A model generated the notes under the pieces. It saw only the letters and a list, made by a program, of their open reading frames with translations. It made no database searches and was not told the DNA's origin. Positions 47,792-57,049 of a DNA stretch of 64,000 bases are shown in pieces. The DNA comes from Pyropia haitanensis (lineage: Eukaryota > Rhodophyta > Bangiophyceae > Bangiales > Bangiaceae): positions 4,861,756-4,925,755 of the forward strand of contig SDUX01000008.1 of the NCBI GenBank assembly GCA_008729055.1. Reading direction: 5' to 3'. Made by a program: the position numbers and the translations under genes. Numbering within the stretch: position 1 is the stretch's first letter; each line of letters begins with the position of its first letter.

Positions 47792-49470
47792 GCCCAAGGC
47801 GCCTTCTTCTGCACGAGTTCAACAATGTGCGGACCCCGGCATGCCATCCAACCACTTTGAGCAATTGCATGCCACCTGGTACTCATAAACTCATTGTCTG
47901 TGCAAAAACCGAGGACCATGGAGCACTGAACAGCTCTGAGAGGCGGGGAATTTATAGCGTGAAGCGCTTGCCACACCCGGTTACAGGCTTGTTCTGCCCC
48001 CTATGTTGGTGCAGAGCAATAAAAAGATACATCAATAGTCGCAGCGTCATCAGTTTACTCGGGAATGACGGATCTATCCAGCTCCGCGGGACCTATGTAC
48101 TCCACGTGCACGTACATACCGAGCAACAGGTCACACCATGACGGACAGGCGGCGCTTGTCAGCGCTATTCACTATAAAAAAATACGCAGGCTGGTGGAGC
48201 GTGGACCATTGGGGACGCCAAAAGGTCACAACTGACGGCGTTTCACCGTCACTAGCGCGCCCGAGCGGCGGAACCAGTGGTGAGAGGGTGATGCACTTCG
48301 GCCCTCCATGAAACCGTTCTGGTCGCTGCCGTGACAGACGTGTGTGCGGGCGCGCTCTCAACACTGATAGGAGTCGGAGACAAGGCATGCATATCCACCA
48401 AGTCTGCTCGGAGAGCGGATAACGGCGAAGCGGGCGACCGGGGCGGGGAGGAGGGGGGCGTCAGACGCCGGCGCTTCAGTCTTCGGCGTTGGCAGTCGCA
48501 AGTCGCTGACCAGGATGGGTTCAGAGTCAAATATGGTAATCCCACCTCCGGAAACAATTGATTCAGTACTACAATCTTCATCTCGCCCAGTTCAGATTGT
48601 GCAACAGCCTATCAGGTTGGACGAATTGGACATCTGATTCGCCAGATAGGCCAGGAGATGTGAGTCAAGTCGGATGTGTATGTACTGTTGACCTCCGTGG
48701 AATAATCGCTTGGATTGTAAATACAATCAAATATCCCTGCCTGCCATGTGAGTAGCTGGTCGCCACAGTCGTCTTGCTGCCCGGCCGCCTCAACCAGCGT
48801 CAGGGGAGGCGGCTCGCCGCGGCGCGGGCGCCAGCCTGCCGCGGTCGCGTCAGGGGGGAGACCGCAGTGCGCGGCGGCGGCGTCAGCCCCCCCCACCGGC
48901 CGGGGCAGTGGCGGTGGAGTGCCGCCGAGGCCACTTCCCCCCAAGCACCAGCCGCAGCCATTGCCGCCCCCGGCGGCCGCCGCTGCCGCGGCCGCCCCGC
49001 GGCCGCCGTGGCCGCCCCCACCCCGCCAGCCGCCGCGACCGCCCCCCCCCGCCAGCCGCCGTGGCCACCCTTTCTCGGCAGCCCCCGCGGACGCGGCCGC
49101 CCCCCGACGCCCCCCGACGCCCCCCGGCGCGGCCGTTTCCCCCGGCGGCTGCCACCCCCAGGGGGCTGCCTCTCCCCGGCGGCCGCCACCGCCCGCGGCA
49201 ATCACGGTCGCCACCCCCCAGAGGCCACGCCAGCCGCCCCCCCCCGGCGGCCACCACGGCCCCCCCTCCCCGCCGCCCCTCGACGGCCCCCGCAGTCCCC
49301 CGCCGCCCGTTGCCACGGACGCCGTCCCTACCCCGGCGGTCGCCACGCCCCCCGCCGGCACGCGACGCTGCGGCGGGTGCCGGACGACGGGGACTGGGCG
49401 CCGGGGGCCGGGGGCGGGATGCCGGGGCACAGGCGGCCGGGGCCGCGGGCCGGGCAGCGGCGGGGGCCGG

Positions 49471-50415
49471 AGGGCAGAAGCGGGGTGCCGAGCGGCGGCG
49501 GGCGGCGGGCGGCGGGCGGCGGGCGGCGGCGGGCGGCGGGCGGCGGTGGGCGCCGCGCGGCGGGTGCCGGGCGGCGGCGGGCGGCGGGCGGCGGCGGGCG
49601 GCGGGCGGCGGGGGCCGGGTGCCGGGCGGCGGCGGGCGCCGCGCGGCGGGGGCCGGGTGCCGGGCGGCGGCGGGCAGCGGGCGGCGGCGGGCGCCGCGCG
49701 GCGGGCGGCGGCGGGCGCCGCGCGGCGGGCGGCGGGCGGCGGGGGCCGGGTGCCGGGCGGCGGCGGGCGGCGGGCGGCGGGGGCCGGGTGCCGGGCGGCG
49801 GCGGGCGCCGCGCGGCGGGGGCCGGGTGCCGGGCGGCGGCGGGCAGCGGGCGGCGGCGGGCGCCGCGCGGCGGGCGCCGCGCGGCGGGCGCCGGGTGCCG
49901 GGCGGCGGCGGGCAGCGGGCGGCGGCGGGCGCCGCGCGGCGGGCGGCGGCGGGCGGCGGCGGGCGCCGCGCGGCGGGCGGCGGGCAGCGGGGGCCGGGTG
50001 CCGGGCGGCGGCGGGCGGCGGGCGGCGGCGGGCGGCGGGCGGCGGGGGCCGGGTGCCGGGCGGCGGCGGGCGCCGCGCGGCGGGGGCCGGGTGCCGGGCG
50101 GCGGCGGGCAGCGGGCGGCGGCGGGCGCCGCGCGGCGGGCGGCGGCGGGCGCCGCGCGGCGGGCGGCGGGCGGCGGGGGCCGGGTGCCGGGCGGCGGCGG
50201 GCGGCGGGCGGCGGCGGGCGGCGGGCGGCGGGGGCCGGGTGCCGGGCGGCGGCGGGCGCCGCGCGGCGGGGGCCGGGTGCCGGGCGGCGGCGGGCAGCGG
50301 GCGGCGGCGGGCGCCGCGCGGCGGGCGGCGGCGGGCGGCGGCGGGCGCCGCGCGGCGGGCGGCGGGCAGCGGGGGCCGGGTGCCGGGCGGCGGCGGGCGC
50401 CGCGCGGCCGGGGGG
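49471..50415. repeat. G-rich minisatellite with higher-order repeats
   Basis: Nearly 1 kb built from GGGCGGC, GGGCGCCGCGC and GGGCCGGGTGCC units. A block of about 165 bases at 49609-49775 recurs at 50043-50209, showing higher-order duplication. All six frames stay open, which explains several 400-1,000-residue shadow frames here. Confidence 0.9.
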
Positions 50416-51709
50416 GCCCGGCGGCAGAAGCCGGGGGCCGGGCAGCGCAGACCGCAATGAGAGGGGGGGCAGCCAGCGCGGTGCCGCACACCCACGCTGG
50501 CACCGTGCGTGGGGGTAGGGCACGCGTCATGCGGCACGCGCACGCGGCCGGGCACGCGCCATGGCACGTGCCTAGGGCAGCCGCTGTCAGACGTGATGCT
50601 GCACTGCTGACTGGCACGGGGCCGTTTTACAGTGACGTCGCGCGAGCGCGACGGTGGCCAGCGCGACGGGCGCAGCCGTGGTGCGCGAGTGCGGCTCGCA
50701 GCGGATTGCGCTACCGAAGTGTACGGAAAAGAGAGGCTCCAGAGTTCTGTGCAAAAAATAGTATGGGCTGCAATGAGGACGCTGCTGCCGCTGCCAGTCC
50801 ATGGATTTGAAGTCCATGCCGGGAAGTCCACCAGGTCCCCCCAGGGGGGCTCACGGGCCCCCCACACGCACCCCTTGAATGCAGCGCCTGGCGGGGGGTT
50901 GGGATTCTGGACCTTGGGAATCCCAAGGCTGGTATTATCCTTCTTGGCCGCCGCCCCCCCCACACCATCACCGTGACGGTCTCCCTCCCGGCTAGCCCGC
51001 TCGCCCCCTCCCCCCAAACCTGCCGGCCGCGCTCTGCACTCGGGCTGGCAGTTTTGCAAGGTGGGGGGGGGTGCCCCGTCGGACCCCACACTGCGGGGGG
51101 GGCGGCCACGGTGGGTGGTACGGCGGTTCCTCCGCGCGGCCGCGCGGGGGGGCGGGGTGCGGGGGCAGACGAGCAAGCGCGGCACCGAGAGTGCCTGCGC
51201 AGATAGGCGGGCGTCCAACCTCGGCGGGCCGACGACGCGCAGCGTTGTTGGCGCGGCGGCGGGGTGGGGCCGGGGGGGGGGGGGGGGGGGGGTGCTGCGC
51301 CGCCGCGGAGCGGCGGTTGCACCGGCGGTACGGTTGTTGAGCCTGCACGGGCGGGGCGGGGGCGGTCGCAACGGCGGCGCCGCGCCGCGGCGGGGCGGGC
51401 GCTTCCCGCCGCGGGTGCGCTGGCCGTGGCTGCTTGCTGTCTGCTGCCGCGGCGCGGCGCGCGACGCGGCGCGTGCCCACCCCCCCCCCCGTGCCCTAGT
51501 CGGCCGCGACGACCTGGCCGCATCGGTCATCTCTGCGGCGCTGCCGACTGCGCACCCCGCTCTGCGGTGCGTTGTGCTTTGCGTGGCCATCCTCCTTCCT
51601 TGCCCCGTCTTGCCCTCCTCCCCCCCCCCCCCCTCCCCCGTTTCCCCGCCCCACCCCCCCTCCGCGCCGTCTCCTCCCCTTTGCTGCTTCTCTCCCCGCC
51701 CCGGCCGCC
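50416..51709. other. intergenic upstream of the hemerythrin-like gene
   Basis: Includes the second copy of the 23-bp inverted repeat (50918-50940) and poly-G runs near 51.28 kb. From 51.5 kb the plus strand is pyrimidine-rich and leads to the ATG at 51710. Confidence 0.45.
50918..50940 (-). repeat. 23-bp repeat, inverted partner of 44905-44927
   Basis: Perfect inverted copy of the 44905 sequence. Confidence 0.7.
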
Positions 51710-53136
51710 ATGCGGCTCTTCTTCTCCCGGCCACCAAGGCCCGACACTGACGACGCGGGCGGCGGGTCACGCCCCCCCCCCCCCCCCCCCACCCCACCCC
51801 CCAGCTCGTCGTCGCCGCCGCCCGCGGCTCCTGCCGCCCCCACCGCCGCCGTCACTGCCGGCAACCCGGCGGGTCACCGCGCCGCGGGGCGGCGGCAGGC
51901 GGCGTCTTCCCCTCCCCAACCCCCCCGCCCGCCGCGGGCGCTCCCGCAGCTGATGCTGCTCGCCGCCGCGCGGGCACCGCAGCCGCGCGAGCACCCGCCG
52001 CTGTGGCTCCTCGCCGTCGCCCGGTCGGTGGGCGCGCCGTCGCGGCGGGCGTTTGCGTGGCTCCGCCGGCGCCTGCCGCCGGCGCCGGAGGGGCGGCGGC
52101 TGCCGGGCGTCCGCCGCCCGTCGGCAGTGGTCGCCACCGCCGCTGTGCCGCCGGGGCTGTTGGAGGAAGACGGCGGGGGTGGGGGGCACGGTCGTGATGG
52201 TGGTGTTGGCGGTGGTGGTGGTGAGGAGGCGGATGGCATTGCCGGGGAGGCGCGCGGCTTTCGGCTCCACGGCTGGCGGTGGCACCACGTGGCGATTGGG
52301 CGGGAGCTGGCGGCCATCGCGACGGCCCTCGGCTCGGGGGTGGACTGTGGGGACCCGTCGGCGGTGGCGGCGGTCGTCGACGCGTTTGCGTTTGCGCGAC
52401 GGTCCGTATGGGCGGTGCACAACACGATGGAGCGGGAGGTGCTCTTTCCGTGGATCGACACGGGCGTGTGCGCGGCGGCGGCGGACGGGGGGCGCGGGCC
52501 CCCGACGGTGACGGCGGTGAGCAGGCGCGGTGGCGGTGGTGGTGACGGTGGTGGGGGTGGTGGGGGTGGCGTCGCGGGCCGCTCACCCGCCCGCCAGCGG
52601 GCGGTCAGCGCCGCCCTCTCCTCCTTTACCGCCGAGCGGGAGCGCCTCGAGGCGGCGGCGTCCGATGTGGAGGCCCGCCTCGCACGCCTCACCGCCGCCA
52701 CCGCCGACCGCGACGCGCCGTGGCGCGGCGTCGCCGCGTGTGGCCCCGAGACGGCCCGCGCGGCGGCGGCGGTGCGGGTGCTCGCCGCCGAGGCGGCGGC
52801 GCTGTTTGCCGCCGAGGAGGCGGCACTCATCCCGCTCGTGACGGGCGACTTTTCCGCCGACGAGCAGGCGCGCGTCTTCCTCACCGCCGTCCACGGGCTG
52901 GCGGGTGGGCTCCGCGGGCCGACGGCCAAGCTGCAGCTCGTCCTCTTCCACGAGGCCCTCAAGGCTGGGGGGGGGGGGAGGAGTGGGGGCACTTTAAGCG
53001 CGAGGTGCCCCGGCCGGCGCGTGCGTGGATCCCCGTGTGGAAGAAGCGGCTGTACGACGGCTGCCCGACGACGGTGCTCGCCGAGCGGGCGCGCGAGCGC
53101 CGACTCGCCGGGGGGAGGGCGGCTGGGCGCCGGTGA
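51710..53136 (+). CDS. hemerythrin-like (HHE) domain protein
   Basis: Begins at the ATG at 51710 (context gccgccATGc, MRLFFSRPPRPDTD), with a Pro/Ala-rich N-terminus. The four-helix core spans about residues 185-420: WRWHHVAIGRELAAIATAL (H192, H193), VHNTMEREVLFPWI (H237xxxE241), LFAAEEAALIPLV and FLTAVHGLAGG. The HxxxE spacing and helix order suit a hemerythrin/HHE domain, which normally holds a di-iron or other metal pair for oxygen, NO or metal handling. After the core the frame shifts in a G12 run at 52967-52978. The plausible C-terminus EWGHFKREVPRPARAWIPVW through LAERARERRL ends at 53136 in the other frame, whereas the uncorrected frame runs on as Arg/Gly filler. Length is about 475 residues. 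Metal ligands are not all identified, so function is open. Confidence 0.7.
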
Positions 53137-53566
53137 CCCACGGTTTGTGGCGGCACGGGGATGCCGCGCGGGAGTACGGTGGGGGGATAGACGGGCGGAC
53201 GGGGTTGGGGCGGCGGGCGTGGAGGGAGGAGGGAGGGGTAGAGCCGCCTACGGCTGACCTTTTTTCTTTTTCTCTTGTTTTTTTGTTCTTTTTACTTATC
53301 TGGCAGCATGTTTCATCTAATTCGGCGTCGGCGGATCCCTCGGCCGTATGTGACACGTGTCGGCGCCCTTCCAGGTCGCGAGGAGGGCGGAGCGTCTTTC
53401 ACGTCGAGCAACGTCTCGTCCCGTTCCCGCGCGCCGCTTTCCGTCCTGTGCCGACACGCCCGCCGCGGACGCGTGCCGCCCCCCGCGCCTCTCCCTGTCC
53501 TTCCTCAAACGCGCTTGCGGCTTCTACCCTGCCTGCCTCCACCCCCCCCCCTTCTTCCCCGCCACC
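53137..53566. other. intergenic spacer
   Basis: T-rich stretch at 53258-53292 is the likely 3' end of the hemerythrin-like gene. The remaining pyrimidine-rich DNA is the leader of the next gene. Confidence 0.5.
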
Positions 53567-54647
53567 ATGGCGCCGTGGGCGCCCGCGTTTTGTCCGCCCC
53601 CGCCCCCCAGCGCCGCCGCCGCTGTCGCCCGCCGCACCCGTCGGGTCGCCCCCCCCCCCCCGCGGCGGCAGCGCGCCGCCGCGCCCACCACCGCCTCCAT
53701 CACCGCCCACGCGCGGCGGCCGATTGCCATGGTGCCGTCGCCATCGTCATCGCAGCCACCCCCGCCGCCGTCGTCGTCGTCGCCGTCGTCGCCATCGTCA
53801 TCGTCAGTGAAGCCACCGCCGCCGTCGTCGCGCCCAAAGACGGGTGGGGTGGTGCTGACGCCGTCTGCAGATCCCGACGCGACGGGCCTGGACGCGTTTG
53901 CGCCACCCCGCGGGGATGACGGCTGCGGCTCGTGCAAGGGGGAGGGCGTCGTGCCGTGCGCGGCGTGTGGGGCCAAGGGGTTTGTGCGCGCCGAGGGGGG
54001 GGCGATGTGGTGCTCGTGTGAGGAGTGCTTTGGTACGTTGGGCGGGCGGGGGGGGGGCGGAGGGGCGGGTGGGCGGGTGGGCGGGCGAGCGGGCGGCGCC
54101 CGGTGTCTCGGTTTGCGGCTTGCGTGGGGCGGCGGTGGACTGGCCGAGGCGCGCCGCGGGGCACTGCGGTTGAGCGGGTGCGGCTGAGTGGTGCGGGAGG
54201 GTGGGCGCGCCGCCGCCGCGGCGGGCGGCGGCGTTGGTGGCTGCGGCGCGGAGGGCACGGCGGGAAGCCGCGCGGGGATGCCCCCGTGGCGGCCGTTTGC
54301 CTCGGTGCGTGGCCGCGGTGGCTGGTTGCTGACGGCGCGCCTCCTCTTCCTTCCCCCTCCCCGCCCCCTTCCCCCCATCTGGTTGTTGCCACCCCACTCT
54401 TTGTCTGCCGCTGCTGCTCCCGTTTGGCACAGGTGTTGGGGCGGTGGGGTGCCCCCGCTGCCGCCTCGTGGACGTGACCATCTCGGCGGGGCCCGCCGAC
54501 GCGGCTGGCGGCGCGACGGCTGCGGCGGCGGCGGGAGCGGCGGGAGCGGCGGCGGCGGGGGGGGTTGGCGCCGCCGCGGCGCGCGACGAGGCGGCGGATA
54601 TGATTGAGCAGGCCGACTGGGAGGATGGGGACGGGGACGACTGGTAG
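53567..54647 (+). CDS. DnaJ-type zinc-finger protein (BSD2/LQY1-like)
   Basis: Two exons, 53567-54032 and 54433-54647, total 226 residues. The 400-bp intron starts GTACGT and ends GGCACAG (phase 1). The start context is the ideal gccaccATGg. The N-terminus (about 110 residues) is Ala/Pro/Ser-rich with many Arg and few acids, so it could be a plastid transit peptide. The core has four Cys pairs: CGSCKGEG, CAACGAKG, CEECFGVG (completed across the intron) and CPRC, the pattern of DnaJ-type zinc fingers without a J domain. In plants such small proteins (BSD2, LQY1 and relatives) act in chloroplasts as Rubisco-assembly or photosystem II thiol chaperones. The C-terminus is Ala-rich, then acidic (IEQADWEDGDGDDW). 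Exact subfamily is not decided. Confidence 0.82.
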
Positions 54648-55246
54648 GGCGGACGCCACGGGGGCGGGGTAGGGGGCGTGGGTAGGTTGGTGGGTGGGTG
54701 GGGGTTGTTCGCCCTGGACGGGGGGGAAGGGCGGGGGGGGGTAGGGGGGGCCCTTGTTGGTCCGCCACTGGGCTGGCGCGGTCGCCGCCGCCGCGCGGGG
54801 GCTGCCGCCACCGGCGGTGCCCCGCCCCGTCCGCGACCGCGGGGCGTGGGCGGGCAGACGGGGGCGGGAAACATGGGCGGTGATGCTGTGCTGGCCCTTG
54901 GTCGCCGTTTCTTGCGGCAGCGTAGGATGCGACGGCGGCGTGTGGGACGCCACGACCGCCGCCGGCGAGGTGCGCGCGGAGCGTGGGGGACGAGAGGCGG
55001 AAACAAAACAGGCCGAGTCGCCACTCGACAGCCATCCCCGCTCCCATCCCACGCGCAGGAGCTGTCTGCAGAGAGGGCGTGGCGAGGGCGTGGAGCGGGC
55101 GCGGTGACGCCCTCGGATGCCCACAAATGAGAATGCAGCTCAAGGTCGCGGGGGTTTACTACGCGACAAGCGCCCCCACCCCACCAACCCGCCACCGCGA
55201 ATGATGGACACCGTGAAAGGACCGCCCTCGCGACCGCGCGCCACGT
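54648..55246. other. intergenic between convergent genes
   Basis: Shared 3' flank of the zinc-finger gene (+) and RPS29 (-). No gene, repeat or clear terminator motif seen. Confidence 0.5.
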
Positions 55247-55794
55247 TTAGCGGTACTGTGGGCGCAAGCATCGTGGGGGAGTGCACCAACAGAGGAAAAA
55301 AAGGCAAGCAGCAACACGTACGAACAAACGTCAGCACTGGGTCCGCCTGCGTCAAAGAAGCCACGCCGCCCTGCGCCAGCGCATCTCAAAACGCCCAGGT
55401 GGTGTCGCCTCGCCTCTGCTTCCCACTTCGTCACTCCCCTCGTACCCGCTCATCCGTTCACCGCCCACCCTCCCACCCCCAACCTCTAACCCACCACACG
55501 CAACAACCCACCATACGCCAATGAACCACCCAGCCCCCACCCCCCATCCCCCACCCCGACCTCCGCCTCCCTCATGCTTCACGCCTCGACACACCGCCCA
55601 CGCAACAGACCCGTCCGGCCAACCCAACGTACCTTGTGGAAGCCAATCGCGTTGGCATTCTCCCGGAAGCACCGCCGGCAAATGTCCAGCGAGTACTTGC
55701 GGATGAGCCCAATCTTGGACCCGCACACGCGGCAGGCGCGGGAGCCCTTGCCGTAGCCCTTGGGGTGGGAGTTCCACACCGCCGCGTGACCCAT
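55247..55794 (-). CDS. RPS29: 40S ribosomal protein S29 (uS14)
   Basis: Exons 55794-55633 and 55255-55247 give 56 residues, exactly the usual length. The protein starts [20 protein letters not shown] and has the zinc ligands CRVC and CRRC around [10 protein letters not shown], then ends IGFHKYR. The second exon holds only nine bases (Tyr, Arg, stop). The 377-bp intron starts GTACGT and ends CCCACAG. Without splicing the frame would run on into non-conserved sequence after GFHK. Start context is gtcaccATGg. The protein sits in the head of the small ribosomal subunit. Confidence 0.95.
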
Positions 55795-57049
55795 GGTGAC
55801 GAGCAGCAGGGAGGTAAGGGGACGGAGGGCGACGGGGACAGGGGGGGTGGTGGGGGGCGAGAGCAGGGCGTGATCGGCCGGTAGAAGGAGGTAGCGATGT
55901 AGACGAGAGACTGCTACGGGAAAAGGGCACGGGACGGCGCAGCGGCGAGACGACGTCCAGGGCCACCCGGCGCGCGCGGGTCGACGCCGTCGCCCGCGTT
56001 GAGAACAACATCCGGTTGGTGGACGCATAATTGGACACTTGTTGGCATCCGGATTTGGTGTTGGGACGCGTGGAAGGCGATGGCGACTCGGCAAGTACTG
56101 GTTGCAGTATATCTGCCGCAGATTGTGAGTTAAGCAGTTGACCGAGGAGTCTGCATTTCCTCAATAGAGCGAGCGCAACTGTGCTGTGCAACAGCATCCC
56201 ATTGGCTGTGTCGCGATTTCTGCACATATCATTGGCTGAGACTTTGTTGATAGGGTTGTTGCTGTCGGACAACGGTTTCAGAACCGCGGAACACGACGCG
56301 CACTGGAGCAGTCGTTCCCTTGGAGTGCTCTGTGGTTGCGGTCGACGCCGCTCGCACACGGCGGCGATGGTGGGGATAGGGATGGTAGTGGCAGTGACGG
56401 CAGCAACGACAGCCGCGGCATCCCTCTCCCTGGCCACCCCCGTGAGGTCCTCTCCCTCGCCCTGTCCACCGATGTCCGTTTGTGACACAGCGCGCACAAT
56501 ACCTCACTTTCCTCGTCGGGCAAAACCCCCAGAGGAAAACCGACGGGGCGTCGGGCGCGCGGGGCGCGAGGACGAGGGGAGAAGAAAAACAAGGGCAAAA
56601 AAAAGTACAGCGGGCACCGCGTACGCCGCGCACCGCGTGCCGCACGCACGTCATGGGGACACGTGCGATGGTGGCGGCTTCAATGCAACAAGCCAGCCCA
56701 CTCGCCGCCGCGGCCACCGCGGCGCACGCATCCACACAGCAACCCACCCAACCCCCCGGTCCCACCTCACCCGCGGGATGATACGTCATTGCCGGACCGC
56801 GCCCGACAGCATGGCCGGTGCTCCCCAACACTCGCGTGGACGGATGGTCGGCAGATGGGGGCGGGGAGGGGGGACGTCAGACTCCTTCTCATGCGTGCGC
56901 AGCGGGTACCCGCGCGCTCACACGCCCGTCGCCGCCCCGCCAAAGCCCCGCCGCCGCCCCGCCGCAGCCCCGCCGCCGCCTCGCCGCCGCCTCGCCGCCG
57001 CCTCGCCGCCGTCCCGCCGCACTCCCCCCCCACCCCCGCAACCCACCGG
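55795..57049. other. intergenic: RPS29 upstream region and bZIP 3' flank
   Basis: The left part, of mixed composition, should hold the RPS29 promoter. About 56930-57020 is a ccgccgcctcg-type repeat. No gene supported. Confidence 0.5.
56211..56235 (-). promoter_or_regulatory. paired CCAAT boxes upstream of RPS29
   Basis: Two AGCCAAT sequences on the minus strand, 20 bases apart (plus-strand attggct at 56211 and 56231), about 420 bases before the RPS29 ATG. Paired CCAAT boxes are plausible NF-Y sites; the assignment rests on position only. Confidence 0.3.

Larger units (their letters stand above)
44381..49470. other. intergenic: mixed-GC, probably transposon-derived
   Basis: GC drops at 44.4-45.6 and 46.9-48.8 kb, with GC-rich blocks between and after. 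It includes one member of a widely spaced inverted repeat pair (44905), imperfect short repeats at 45.1-45.4 kb and the fold-back element at 47.15-47.79 kb. No intact gene recognised. Confidence 0.45.

Noticed and set aside
50790..50830. tRNA-like hairpin: atgga / tccat stem with a 7-base loop whose anticodon would read UCA (minus) or UGA (plus)
   Set aside because: No D arm, no T arm with a TTC loop and no acceptor stem can be formed on either strand.
48612..51797. 1,061-codon minus-strand frame and its mirror frames on the plus strand
   Set aside because: Mostly the minisatellite translated in every frame; no domain.
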